Source of the DNA: Loktanella sp. PT4BL
Lineage (GTDB): Bacteria; Pseudomonadota; Alphaproteobacteria; Rhodobacterales; Rhodobacteraceae
Reading direction: 5' to 3'
Assembly (NCBI RefSeq): GCF_003201935.1
Contig: NZ_QJJL01000007.1
Coordinates: 57,851-103,776, forward strand
DNA length: 45,926 nucleotides
Of the stretch, positions 26,891-35,927 are shown piece by piece; position 1 is the stretch's first letter, and every line of letters starts with the position of its first letter. Below the pieces are notes generated by a model. It saw only the letters and a list, made by a program, of their open reading frames with translations. It did not search any database and was not told the DNA's origin. A program made the position numbers and the translations under genes.

Positions 26891-27610
26891 CTAGAATTCT
26901 TCCGCGTGCTGGTCAGGTGGTATAAATCTGTAACCTACGCCGTAGACTGACTTGATCATGCCAACTTTCTTACCAGATTTACTGATCTTTTGCCGGATTC
27001 GCTTGATATGACTGTCGACGGTACGGGCATTTGCATTCGATCCCACAACTGCAGCGAGTTCGTTTCGCGTTACAATATTAGCGCAATTCGCTAGCAACAC
27101 TTCAAGAAGCTTTATTTCTGTCTTTGTGAATTCAACACTCTCATTTTCACACCACAGAACATTTTTATGTAAATCAACGCAGCACCCAGTGGCAGCAACC
27201 TTAGGATTACTTTTATCATCTACCCACTTTTTAGATTCTAAAATATACCGTTTGTGTACGGCCATAATGCGTTCTGCAATTACATTCGGAGACATTATCA
27301 CACTAAGGACATCATGTGCGCCCGTCCGCAGTCCGATCAGTTCAGCAACTTCATCGTAGTCAGAAAGGTAGAGTATCACAGGAATCTCAGTTTGGCGAGA
27401 AGCCATCGACACAACATGACTCTCCAACTCGTAAGCTGAGCGGCTTAAGAGTACAATAACATCACAACTCACATCAATCTGAGCATCAGAAATGTCTTGT
27501 ACAGGTAATTTGAGTTGGACGCTGCATTTACATAGCCTCAATGCCTGAACCAAATGTTCTGAGATGCCCTCTGCATCAACGTTAAAATCTATGCTATCGT
27601 GTTTAGTCAT
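26891..27610 (-). CDS. OmpR/PhoB-type response regulator with degenerate receiver
   Basis: 239 residues. C-terminal winged-helix DNA-binding domain is clear: VEFTKTEIKLLEVLLANCAN, TVDSHIKRIRQKISKSGKKV and IKSVYGVGYRFI. The N-terminal 120 residues have receiver spacing but not its active site: the strand that should end in the phosphoacceptor reads CDVIVLLSRS (Ser at the Asp position), and the conserved Lys near the end of the domain is absent (DVLSVIMSPN). It probably works without phosphorylation, like other orphan Asp-less regulators. No histidine kinase is nearby. Low-GC codon use compared with neighbouring insertion sequences. It may control the RTX or secretion genes; this is inference. 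Confidence 0.8.
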   Translation of the reverse strand: MTKHDSIDFNVDAEGISEHLVQALRLCKCSVQLKLPVQDISDAQIDVSCDVIVLLSRSAYELESHVVSMASRQTEIPVILYLSDYDEVAELIGLRTGAHDVLSVIMSPNVIAERIMAVHKRYILESKKWVDDKSNPKVAATGCCVDLHKNVLWCENESVEFTKTEIKLLEVLLANCANIVTRNELAAVVGSNANARTVDSHIKRIRQKISKSGKKVGMIKSVYGVGYRFIPPDQHAEEF

Positions 27611-27620
27611 CTGCGCGACC

Positions 27621-27760
27621 TCTAGTTGAACGCAGCCTAAGCGCTATACGCTATAAGAGGTTAACTCTTTTAGACCCCCGCAAGCATATGGTCTTTCGCT
27701 GCAATTAAGGCGCAAAAGACGCGATTCTAATCAAAAGTGAACACCGGATCTAGTTGAACG
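27621..27760. promoter_or_regulatory. 12-bp direct repeat upstream of the Asp-less regulator
   Basis: TCTAGTTGAACG occurs at 27621-27632 and again at 27749-27760. The first copy begins 10 bases upstream of the regulator's start. Both lie in its 170-base upstream region, so they may be binding sites for the regulator itself. A duplication left by an earlier insertion is the alternative. Confidence 0.4.
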
Positions 27761-27784
27761 GCAGTATCTCGCATAGCTTCAGCT

Positions 27785-27985
27785 GTGAAACAACAAACTT
27801 TGCTTTGCAAGTGTACCCCACCGTTTTTGCCAAAGGCTAAATCCCCCTACATATCCTGCGCAATCCGCCATTTTACCGAAGAACCAAAGCCTCTACTGAA
27901 GTGGCGCCAGGTATTCGAACAGGAGTGCGGCACCAAGTTTAATTGGTTTACCTTCAAGCCACCCAAAGACCTACTTCAGTCATAA
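27785..27985 (+). CDS. Unrecognised ORF (66 aa), doubtful
   Basis: ATG at 27785. The peptide is basic with four cysteines near the N-terminus and ends WRQVFEQECGTKFNWFTFKP. There is no clear ribosome site and no family recognised. It fills part of the gap between the divergent regulator and the receiver-like gene; it may be non-coding. Confidence 0.2.
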   Translation: MKQQTLLCKCTPPFLPKAKSPYISCAIRHFTEEPKPLLKWRQVFEQECGTKFNWFTFKPPKDLLQS

Positions 27986-28144
27986 CTCCTGCGACAACCC
28001 CCGTTACCCAATCTGGCTGATCGCTGCGTGCCAGCAACTATAGATAATGAAATACTACCCAAGATACAAACATATGAACAATGTCGTCGTATATCATCAT
28101 CGCCATGAACAGCTAATTTTATCGCTGGCTAGGGTTATAGTACA

Positions 28145-28711
28145 ATGTATGAGCAGAAAATAAACGGTGGCCCAGCTCTTCGTGCGCTTGATCATTTGGT
28201 GAGGCTGGGTTTAAGACGAGAAACTTCCGTAATAGATCCCGAAAAGAATGGGTGGTTTTTTGGCGATCGTTTTTTATCAGGTGTAGTTGATCGCGCGCCA
28301 GCGCAAGAGACAGTGTTCTTACTTGGCTTGGGAGCCGATGACACCAGCACAGCATTACAGGCCTTGAAGCCAAATAGTATCACGCCAGCCCATTTTTGTT
28401 CTAGTGCGCTATGCTTATCGGAGGTCACACCAGCAGAGATTGGAACGACATATCTGCTCGTAAATGTTGATGTAATCGGTGAGCTTGAGGATGCTGTGGA
28501 CGAACTAATTTCTTTTCGAAAAAAATGGCCAAACACCGTCGTAATCATGATTTCGTCGTTTGTCCTCAGCGACGATTTTGGGACCTATAGACAGCTTATC
28601 TGTGATGCAACACTACGTAGTCCTATTTCAAAACGCCGAGTTAAAAGTGCTTTATTAGCAGCAAGACAAAATAAAACGCAAAATTTGCCAAGCATCATTA
28701 CTTCAGCTTAG
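28145..28711 (+). CDS. Protein with degenerate receiver-like C-terminal half
   Basis: 188 residues. The C-terminal part TYLLVNVDVIGELEDAVDEL, WPNTVVIMISSFVLSDDFGT and RSPISKRRVKSALLAAR follows the strand-helix order of a CheY-like receiver, with a DVIG near the phosphoacceptor position. The N-terminal 80 residues (RALDHLVRLGLRRETSVIDP, FFGDRFLSGVV) are not recognised. Transcribed away from the Asp-less regulator and of similar base composition, so the two may form one regulatory module. The ribosome site is weak. Confidence in the coding call is good; in the domain it is moderate. Confidence 0.5.
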   Translation: MYEQKINGGPALRALDHLVRLGLRRETSVIDPEKNGWFFGDRFLSGVVDRAPAQETVFLLGLGADDTSTALQALKPNSITPAHFCSSALCLSEVTPAEIGTTYLLVNVDVIGELEDAVDELISFRKKWPNTVVIMISSFVLSDDFGTYRQLICDATLRSPISKRRVKSALLAARQNKTQNLPSIITSA

Positions 28712-28937
28712 AAAGTATAGTAACCGGCACTAAGAGATGGACCGGTTGATCAGAAAAGGTCTGGTGTTTTGTCGGGAAGATGCCTTCATTAATCTGCTTC
28801 ATATCTAGAAGCCAAGAACTTTTCCAGAATTCTTCTGTGGACCGTAGCTCAGATTTCAGCGATGGCATGAAACATATTTGTGAATAAGCGCGCCTCAATT
28901 CAGCACAGATGCCAGAAAAGCGTGGATGATGAAGCAT
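28698..28937 (-). CDS. Unrecognised ORF (79 aa), possibly a gene remnant
   Basis: The peptide (CAELRRAYSQICFM, TEEFWKSSWLLDMKQINEG) looks protein-like rather than random, and the open frame continues five codons upstream of the ATG to a TAG. It converges on and overlaps the 3' end of the gene at 28145-28711 by 14 bases, close to the IS630 insertion. It may be the remnant of a larger gene broken by insertion sequences. No family recognised. Confidence 0.25.
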   Translation of the reverse strand: MLHHPRFSGICAELRRAYSQICFMPSLKSELRSTEEFWKSSWLLDMKQINEGIFPTKHQTFSDQPVHLLVPVTILSKLK

Positions 28938-29004
28938 TTCGGCGTCACAGTGCTATTATTGTTTGGGTGATCAGCCCCATCTAGGTGGTCCAGTTTGAAT
29001 GTTA

Positions 29005-30056
29005 AAGCATCCCGCCCTTAACCTGCGACATGTCCGGCAGCCGTAAAGTAGTTCTAGCACTCTTCTGGTGAATAGAGGTCGCAGATCTCGGCGATTGCGT
29101 TGAACATGTCGGTGAATGTGCGTGCTCCTATCCGGCGCAGGTGCGCTTTGAGCTTGGAGAACGCCATTTCGATCGGGTTGAGATCGGGACTATATGGCGG
29201 CAAGAACAAGAACCAGCATCCGGCTCTGCGCAATGCTTTTTCTGCCTCGGCATTCTTGTGGGTGGCGAGGTTGTCCAGAATGGCGACGGTTCCGGGTGAG
29301 AGTTCTGGCACCAACACCTTTTTGACGTAAGCGGCGAAAGCCGCGCCATCCATGGCCCCTTTGATCACCCAGGGGGCGATCATCGCATCGGCACTCAGCC
29401 CGGCTATAAAGGTCTGGGTGCCCCATGATCCGAAGGGCGCGTCCATGATCAGGCGGTTTCCGCAAGGGGCCCATCCCCTCTGCCTCGTCAGATTGGTCTT
29501 CACTGATGTTTCATCAATAAAGACAACGCGGTCTGGGTGCTTCGACACGGCTGGAATGCGGTACTTGAACCAGTCTTCGCGCTGTCGCCTTACCTTGGCA
29601 CGGCGGCGTTCGGTGGCGACCAGTGACTTTTTTATATGTGTAGCCCAGTTTGCGAAGGAACTTGCCAATGGCGTTGGGGTGCGCCCGAACCTGCGTCGCG
29701 GCAAACAGGGCTGCACTCAGCTCGGGCATTGTGATGTCGCCATCCTGCGCGATGATTTCAGCAAAGAAGTCTCGATGCGGGTCCAGTTTGCCCCGGCCTT
29801 TTGGTCGGCCCTGCGGCGCGGCTTCCGCCCGGCCCGTCCGCCGTATCGCAAGAGCCCATCGCGCTCCCGTCGCGGGCGAAAGCTTCAGGAGAAATGCCGC
29901 CGCACGACCGCTTGACCCTTCCTCAATATATCGCTGAAACCGCGCCCGAAGCGCGTCTGGTAAAGGTGCTGACATGATCCATCCTCCCAAACAGGATGAA
30001 CCACAAAATCATGCGTGTGGGAATCCCCCGCGATTCAGGTTTCGGGCGGGGCGCTT
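29005..30056 (-). mobile_element. IS630-family insertion sequence
   Basis: The ends are imperfect inverted repeats, AAGCATCCCGCCCTTAACCT at 29005 and, on the other strand, AAGCGCCCCGCCCGAAACCT from 30056 (16 of these 20 positions agree). TA dinucleotides flank both ends (29003-29004, 30057-30058), the target duplication of this family. It holds a two-frame transposase gene. Confidence 0.85.
29054..29990 (-). CDS. IS630 transposase in two overlapping frames
   Basis: The first frame (29514-29990) codes for the helix-turn-helix region (YIEEGSSGRAAAFLLKLSPA, IGKFLRKLGYTYKK). The second (29054-29716) codes for the catalytic part with DDE residues in RVVFIDETSV, VAILDNLATHKN and PDLNPIEMAFSKLK. 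The frames meet at TAT-AAA-AAA-G (around 29635): to join YTYKK to KKSLVATERRRA the ribosome must move +1 (or -2). Many IS630 members use a frameshift at such an A-run, so this may be programmed; a single-base mutation is the alternative. Confidence 0.8.
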
Positions 30057-30284
30057 TAGTGCATGATTGGCCTGAATTCCATCGGGATGATGATTTCCGG
30101 GGCTGGTGGGCGTGTCAACGGCAGAGTAAAAGTGAGCCAAAGGGCAGCGCAAAATGTTGCCACTTTGGGTTTGGGATAATCAGCGTGAAGACGAGCGCCA
30201 GCATCCGGGCAGCCGCGCTTGTTATATAGCTGGCGGTTGCCCGGATGCTTTGGCCCGTCAGGGCCAATCTGTGCTGATTGTGGT

Positions 30285-31049
30285 TCAGGTTTTGGGTGTT
30301 GCCTGACGCGCCTTGCTCTGGCCAAGGCGGTAGCTTTCGCCATTCATCTCCAGGATGTTGACGTGGTGGGTTAGGCGGTCGAGGAGTGCACCTGTCAGGC
30401 GTTCTGACCCAAAGGTTTCGGTCCATTCGTCGAATGGCAGGTTGCTTGTGATCAGCGTGGAGCCGCGCTCGTAGCGTTGGGAGATCAACTCAAACAGAAG
30501 CTCGGCCCCTGTTTTGCTCAGCGGAACAAAGCCCAGCTCGTCAATGATCAGCAGCTTGTAACCAACCATCTGTTTTTGAAGCCGCAGGAGCCTGCGTTCG
30601 TCTCTGGCCTCCATCAGTTCATGAACAAGCGCTGCGGCGGTGACAAAACCGACAGACAGGCCTTTCTGGCATGCCGACAACCCGAGGCCGAGAGCAATGT
30701 GGGTTTTGCCGGTGCCTGATGGGCCGAGTGCGATGACATTCTCGCGCCGTTCAATCCATTCGCAACGCGCCAACTCCAAGACCTGCATCTTGTTCAGGGC
30801 GGGGATCGCCTTGAAGTCAAAACTGTCGAGGCTTTTGACGGCTGGGAATCTGGCAGCCTTGATCCGTCGTTCGATCATCCGTCGCTCACGGTCGATCATT
30901 TCCAATTCGACCAAGCGGGCCAGGAACTGGACATGGTCATGTCCCTCTGTGGCGCATTGGCGGGCTAGTTTGCCATATTCCCGCAGAACGGTCGGCAGCC
31001 GCAGCGATTTGAGGCGGTGGTCCAGAAGAATTTGGGGAGCGTCGCTCAT
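30285..31049 (-). CDS. istB: IS21 helper ATPase IstB
   Basis: 254 residues from ATG 31049, which overlaps the istA stop (ATGA). The frame is open upstream, but family alignment begins at MSDAPQILLDHRLKSLRLPT. Walker A ALGPSGTGKTHIALG, Walker B KLLIIDELGF, then STLITSNLPFDEWTETFGSE and RLTHHVNILEMNGESYRL, all intact. Confidence 0.9.
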   Translation of the reverse strand: MSDAPQILLDHRLKSLRLPTVLREYGKLARQCATEGHDHVQFLARLVELEMIDRERRMIERRIKAARFPAVKSLDSFDFKAIPALNKMQVLELARCEWIERRENVIALGPSGTGKTHIALGLGLSACQKGLSVGFVTAAALVHELMEARDERRLLRLQKQMVGYKLLIIDELGFVPLSKTGAELLFELISQRYERGSTLITSNLPFDEWTETFGSERLTGALLDRLTHHVNILEMNGESYRLGQSKARQATPKT

Positions 31050-32536
31050 GCTGCCTGCCCCCGCTTCATCAGGGACATATAACTGGCCGCTGACGTCGTG
31101 CCGACATTGGCCTTTGGCAGATACGGATAGACATCCAGATCCAGCTTGGGCGGCCGCTTCTCGACCTGGCACAGCACGAGGTGTTTGACGGCGTCAAACC
31201 CAATGGCCCCCATGCGAAGTGCGTTTTTGACGGCAACCTGCAGGTCTGCCATCTCGAATGTCTCCAAGAGCCGCAAGACCTGCACATACTCACGCCGCCC
31301 CGCCTTGATCATGCGGGCTTCCATCAAGCGGCGCAGGGTCATAAATTCCTCTGGCAGCTCCCATTCCACCAATGGGGCCGCCTGATCCAGCGCGCCGGTC
31401 TTTTGCTCCAGCAGCGGCAGATAGTGAACGGGATCAAAGACCATATCCTCCCGGTCCCAGCACCGGCTGTGGCGGGCAATCACATCTCCACCACAGCCAA
31501 TGACAACCTGATCGTCATAGCCCCGGATCCAAACGTTACGGTGGCCATAGGCAACCGGCACCAAATAATCATTGGTTTTGTAGCGCACCAAGGATTGCGA
31601 GTTCACCTGACCATTGGCCTGGTCACAGGCATCAAACGGTGACGCCGGCAAATCCATCATCGCATCAAGATCGCGGACCAGTCGTTGCCCGATGCTGTCG
31701 CCATGCCCGCGCAAGACATCGCTCTGGCGCTTGCGGCATTGTTCTTCCAGCCAGGTATTGAACGCCTCCCATGTCGCAAAATGTGGGATGGGCACCATGA
31801 AGTTGCGCCGGGCATATCCGACCAGACCCTCAACAGCGCCTTTATCGTTGCCCTTACCCGGTCGGCCATAACGATCGTGGATGAAGTAATGCGACAGGAA
31901 CCCACTGAACAGCTTGGTCCGCTTGCGCGAGCCGTCCGGCAGGATCTTCGCGACCAGGCATCGATCGTTGTCATAAAGAACCGACTGCGGAACCCGACCG
32001 AAGAATGCAAAAGCATGAACATGGCCATCAACCCAAGCCTCGGAGACCGCCGCAGGATAAGCACGCACAAAGCAGGCATCGCTGTAGGGCAGATCCAGTG
32101 CAAAGACGTATGCCTTCTGCTCGACCCCGCCAATCACGACCATCGCTTCGCCAAAATCCGCTTGGGCATGGCCGGGGGCATGTGCCAGCGGGACAAACAT
32201 CTCTCGGCTGCGCCGCCCTTGTTCCCGGACATAGTTCTTGACCGTCGTATAGCCGCCTTGAAACTGGTGCTCGTCGCAAAGCCGTTCAAAAATGCGCTTG
32301 GCGGTGTGGCGCTGTTTGCGGGGACGGTTCAGATCGTCTTGCATCCATTCGTCGATGAAGCCGGTGAACCCGTCCAGCTTGGGCCGCTTGATCTGCGCCG
32401 TTCGCTGATAACCGGGCGGGACCGAAAACATCATCATCTTCTTCACGCTCGCACGCGAAATCCCGAAATGGACGGCGGCCTCCCGTTCGCTCATACCGCC
32501 CCGACGCGCAAGGCGGACCTTCAAATATAAATCCAC
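31046..32536 (-). CDS. istA: IS21 transposase IstA
   Basis: 496 residues if begun at GTG 32536, which has GGGAG 9 bases before it and starts the conserved VDLYLKVRLARRGGMSEREA; a TTG at 32563 in the same frame is less likely. Helix-turn-helix HFGISRASVKKMM, then the DDE core: HAQADFGEAM, SVLYDNDRCLV and DKGAVEGLVGYARR. Full length with no interruptions, so this element may be active. Confidence 0.88.
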   Translation of the reverse strand: MDLYLKVRLARRGGMSEREAAVHFGISRASVKKMMMFSVPPGYQRTAQIKRPKLDGFTGFIDEWMQDDLNRPRKQRHTAKRIFERLCDEHQFQGGYTTVKNYVREQGRRSREMFVPLAHAPGHAQADFGEAMVVIGGVEQKAYVFALDLPYSDACFVRAYPAAVSEAWVDGHVHAFAFFGRVPQSVLYDNDRCLVAKILPDGSRKRTKLFSGFLSHYFIHDRYGRPGKGNDKGAVEGLVGYARRNFMVPIPHFATWEAFNTWLEEQCRKRQSDVLRGHGDSIGQRLVRDLDAMMDLPASPFDACDQANGQVNSQSLVRYKTNDYLVPVAYGHRNVWIRGYDDQVVIGCGGDVIARHSRCWDREDMVFDPVHYLPLLEQKTGALDQAAPLVEWELPEEFMTLRRLMEARMIKAGRREYVQVLRLLETFEMADLQVAVKNALRMGAIGFDAVKHLVLCQVEKRPPKLDLDVYPYLPKANVGTTSAASYMSLMKRGQAA

Positions 32537-32650
32537 GACTAAAATCTCCCGCCCTCCCTGCAAACAGAAAGGGCCAAAGTGGCAATATTTTACGCTGCCC
32601 GCAGCGAGATTATCACGCCACTTCCGTGGCCAACTTTTGCACTGCCGTTC

Positions 32651-33736
32651 TCACCACATGAAGGCAGCCATTTCCCTAGCAATGGCAGTGGTGACAACAG
32701 TCGACTTCTTGCCACGTTGGCTGAGTTTGCGATACCGCGCAGTCAGCCGAGATTGTGTTTTCCAGGCAATGTCCTGAACCTCGGCAGGTTGGTCCTGAAG
32801 GATGTAGAGCTTCCTCGCTCCCGGCCGTGCTGGCAATCGATAGGTCCAAGCACCTTCAATCAGCTTGTGACGAACGCGGGAGTTACCTGCGCGAGTAATC
32901 CCACCGCGCTTGGTCGTTTTTCCTGTTGAGTACTCGCTTGGCACAAGCCCCAGATAAGCCATCAATTTCACCGGCGTCTCAAAACGGCGCACGTCCCCAA
33001 TCTCAGCCATGAATGTCACAGCACTTATCATTGCCACACCTCGTAAGGCTTGAAGCGCATTCACAGCCGGAGCAAGATCCCATTACGGCAACAGAGCTTC
33101 AATATGTCCAGTGAGCCGGTCATGACGTTCAGTGGCATTCCGCTCAGCTTGCAGCATCTCCTGAAGAGCGAGCTGATGCGCCGGATGAGCGAAGCTTTGG
33201 CTTTGCAGCCATGGACGATATCGCATCGTCCATGGCTTGGTCCGGTGATAGACCCGCCCGTGACGCAACATAAAGGCCGACACGAGCTGCCGTTTGTGCC
33301 GTTGATCCTCTGCCGCGCTTTCCCGAGCGCGAACTAAGTCGCGCATTGCCTCATGCGTTTCATCCGGAACCCAAATGGGCGTCAGTTCCCCGGCGCGAAA
33401 AAGGCGGGCCAGTCGAATGGCATCCAGCCGGTCTGTCTTCACCCGCTCTCCAGCACGCACCGGAATTAACGAAGGCGCGACCACACAGCATTCGAAACCG
33501 AACGCTCGCACCTGCCGATAAAGGCCATATCCTGTGGGGCCTGCCTCATAGCATACCGAGACGGATGCCCCTCGCGCAGAAAGCTTCTTGAGTAAGCGGT
33601 CGACCCTGGCAGGGGCGGTTGCAAAGGTGCCCAAGCTGACAACTTCGTCACGTAGCCCACCACCAGCAAGCGCAACTGCCAGCTTGTCTTTCGATACATC
33701 GATCCCGACATAAATCGTTGGTTGTTCTGTCGTCAT
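32651..33736 (-). pseudogene. IS110-family (DEDD) transposase, nonsense-mutated and cut by IS21
   Basis: ATG 33736 lies behind GGAGG. The N-terminal RuvC-like part has VGIDVSKDKLAVA, VCYEAGPTGYGLYR and VKTDRLDAIRLARL. At 33083-33085 an in-frame TAA interrupts between HIEALLP and WDLAPAVNALQALRGV; the same frame then continues through the Transposase_20 part (FMAEIGDVRRFETPVKLMAY, RAGNSRVRHKLIEGAW). It ends at AAFMW, where the IS21 terminus at 32653 provides TGA; a few C-terminal residues are missing. Outer ends of the IS110 element were not identified. Confidence 0.85.
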
Positions 33737-33816
33737 GCCTTCCTCCATCGCTGATAAACGGCATTCGCCGTAATGCGATCAGAATACAGGCTGATCACTC
33801 AGACGCGTGCCGCTAA

Positions 33817-33999
33817 AAAAGACATGCGGTCTTACTATGCGTCTACCTTCACGCTTTTGAAAGAGGTTCAGAGGCAAAGGCTAGTATCCGCAAATGGCTG
33901 GAATACTACAACGCCGAGCGACCACACTCGACACACGGCATCTTGACCCCCGATGAGGCCTACGCCAGAAAAACAGAACCCATGAGATTAGCAGCCTGA
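33817..33999 (+). pseudogene. C-terminal remnant of an IS3-family transposase (orfB)
   Basis: In frame from about 33817 to TGA 33997-33999 it reads VYLHAFERGSEAKASIRKWL, then EYYNAERPHSTHGILTPDEA and YARKTEPMRLAA, the well-conserved end of IS3-group integrases. The upstream catalytic part is gone; the IS110 sequence abuts it. The DNA after the stop (CTGCAAAGTGGTCGAATATC) resembles an IS3 terminus. Confidence 0.75.
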
Positions 34000-34156
34000 C
34001 ATGAAACCCTGATCCACCTTAGCTAGGCTGCAAAGTGGTCGAATATCCAGGATCACCTCTTAGTCGCGATGTACCGTGCATAATTCCAATCCCCATCTTG
34101 GATAGGCATGTAGATCTAGGGGTGCACGGCAGCATGTTCGATCACTGAGGAAATTC

Positions 34157-34182
34157 CGGTGGGGGGGATGGCCCACCCACCG
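34157..34182 (-). terminator. Hairpin 100 bases after the secretion operon
   Basis: CGGTGGGGGGG-atgg-CCCACCCACCG forms an 11-bp stem with one mismatch and a 4-base loop. It lies downstream of the last gene of the - strand operon. On the - strand it is followed only by GAATTTCC, so the T-run is poor. It could end transcription from both sides. Confidence 0.4.
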
Positions 34183-34282
34183 ATGGTTCACGCATTCAGG
34201 TTGATCTTCCGCTGCGTGAGTGCGAGGAGAATGCTTGCTTCAGGTCGGAAATGGCAGGAGGGGACCAGTGTAGCGCTTACGC

Positions 34283-34606
34283 CTATTTTACATCGCTAGC
34301 AAAGCGTTCCTCAATACACTCAATTCTGATGCCACCATTGGCCAAGGCCTGATAGATTGCGGCCATACAATCGTCAGCGTTAACGGCTCGCTCACAAGCT
34401 TCTTGCAACCCTACCAATCCGACACTTCCGGTAATCACCTTCCAAACGCATCGACGTACATTGACCTTATCATAAACGATTTCCAATGATCCATTGCGTC
34501 CTATTCGCGCGCCAAGAAAACACTTTCCATCGGAAGTGTGAACTCCTACAGACTCCATCGGTCCACTTTGCACAACGGATCCGCTACCTTCTTCAAGTCC
34601 TCTCAA
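34283..34606 (-). CDS. Unknown small protein, last gene of the type I secretion operon
   Basis: 107 residues from a TTG 1 base after the HlyD stop codon; an in-frame ATG at 34558 would give 91 residues and cannot be excluded. Features: ARIGRNGSLEIVYDKVNVRR, CVWKVITGSVGLVGLQEACE and ANGGIRIECIEERF. No signal peptide or membrane segment and no family recognised. The contiguity with the adaptor gene suggests co-transcription and a possible accessory or regulatory role in export. Confidence 0.5.
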   Translation of the reverse strand: MRGLEEGSGSVVQSGPMESVGVHTSDGKCFLGARIGRNGSLEIVYDKVNVRRCVWKVITGSVGLVGLQEACERAVNADDCMAAIYQALANGGIRIECIEERFASDVK

Positions 34607-34607
34607 G

Positions 34608-35918
34608 TCAATCCCGCAATGCTAGTTCTTGAACCTTGGACATTGGCTGCCAAATATATTCCAAGACTGTGCGTTTGCCCGAAAGCACATCGACCGTGGC
34701 GGTCATGCCTGGAATAAACGTAACGGCTTCGCCGGTTTCCTCGAGCAGAAGTTCGCCTTCAATTGCAACATCTACCAGATAATAACTTGCGCCTTGATTC
34801 CGTTCATCTACAACAGCGTCTGGACTGATACGGATCACGCGACCATCGACTGAACCGTATTTGGCTGAATCATAAGCCGATAGTCTGATACGGGCATCGT
34901 CCTCGACGCGGATGCGCGAGATATCCTGCGGCATGACTTTCGCCTCGACAATCAGCGCCTCTCCAGTTGGAACCAATTCCAACATAACATCGCCAGTATT
35001 TACAAAGCCGCCTGGTGTCCGGAAATTCAGCCGGCTTACGATCCCTTCCATAGGAGCACGAATTACTGTTCGGCTGATCCGCTCTTCTAAGCGCGGTATA
35101 GATTCCGCAAGTTCACTTTGTTCTGCGACGACTGAATTGAGTTCATCCATAGCGCGAAGAGTGTAGTTCGCCCTTGCATTGTCAATTTCAGTCTCAAGCT
35201 CCACCATACTCGAGCGGGCCTGTTCAATTCCAACACCAGCACGATCGCGCTCACCGCGTGTTTGCTCCAATTGACGCAGCAATTCCAAAAGACGCGTTGC
35301 TGGCGCAATATTATCGCGTACCAATGGCCTAATGACAGCAATTTCTTCTTCCAAAAATTCAGCCGTACGCTCAGCAGTTCCAACACTGTTTTCAGCTGCA
35401 CGTAAATCTTGCTGACGTTGGTGAAGACGTTGCTCCAGTACCGCGAGCTGTCCAGCCAGTTCAGCGCGACGCGCAGCGAACAAGCTTTGCTCAGTTAATG
35501 CAACCATGGGCGACCTTGCATTAAGGTCTGGTGGCACCGAAAATTCAGAGTCGTTAATTTCTGCGCGCAGGCGGAGTTCTTTGATATCTAGACCCGCCAA
35601 GCGTTGTGCAAGACGGTTAAACTCGCTGCTTGCATCCACAGGATCGATCTCGAACAGCACCTCACCTTCCTCGACGGTTGTGTTCTCAGACACATAACGG
35701 CGTAGTATCACACCGCCCTCAGACGCTTGCACCATCTGGTTTTGCACTGAAGATACAATGCGGCCCTCGCCGCGTGTAACACTATCCAATTGGGCCCAGT
35801 TGGCCCAAACGAGAACGAGTCCAACCAGCGCAATTATAGTGAACATAATTGTTGAACCACCAAGACCCTCACGGCCTGCCATTTCGCGCGACATAGACTT
35901 AAAATCGATATCTGACAT
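34608..35918 (-). CDS. HlyD-family membrane-fusion adaptor of type I secretion
   Basis: 436 residues. A short cytoplasmic tail, one transmembrane helix (STIMFTIIALVGLVLVWANW, residues about 22-41), a lipoyl-like half (GRIVSSVQNQMVQASEGGVI, YVSENTTVEEGEVLFEIDPV), a long coiled coil (residues about 80-290), the second lipoyl half RTVIRAPMEGIVSRLNFRTP and the conserved C-terminal beta domain with MTATVDVLSGKRTVLEYIW. Complete. It bridges the ABC exporter and the TolC-like channel. ATG 35918 has AGGG 7 bases before it and lies 9 bases after the exporter gene. Confidence 0.92.
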   Translation of the reverse strand: MSDIDFKSMSREMAGREGLGGSTIMFTIIALVGLVLVWANWAQLDSVTRGEGRIVSSVQNQMVQASEGGVILRRYVSENTTVEEGEVLFEIDPVDASSEFNRLAQRLAGLDIKELRLRAEINDSEFSVPPDLNARSPMVALTEQSLFAARRAELAGQLAVLEQRLHQRQQDLRAAENSVGTAERTAEFLEEEIAVIRPLVRDNIAPATRLLELLRQLEQTRGERDRAGVGIEQARSSMVELETEIDNARANYTLRAMDELNSVVAEQSELAESIPRLEERISRTVIRAPMEGIVSRLNFRTPGGFVNTGDVMLELVPTGEALIVEAKVMPQDISRIRVEDDARIRLSAYDSAKYGSVDGRVIRISPDAVVDERNQGASYYLVDVAIEGELLLEETGEAVTFIPGMTATVDVLSGKRTVLEYIWQPMSKVQELALRD

Positions 35919-35927
35919 AATGTCGCC

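Larger units (their letters stand above)
30113..32653 (-). mobile_element. Complete IS21-family element inserted in an IS110 transposase gene
   Basis: Left end TGTCAACGGCAGAGTAAAAG at 30113; right end, read inwards on the other strand, TGAGAACGGCAGTGCAAAAG from 32653. Each end has a second internal repeat (GGGCAGCGCAAAATGTTGCC and GGGCAGCGTAAAATATTGCC). istA and istB between them are intact. The right end supplies the stop codon that cuts off the IS110 transposase frame. No matching target duplication was found. Confidence 0.8.

Noticed and set aside
31685..32530. 281-residue + strand ORF
   Set aside because: Antisense to the intact istA of the second IS21.
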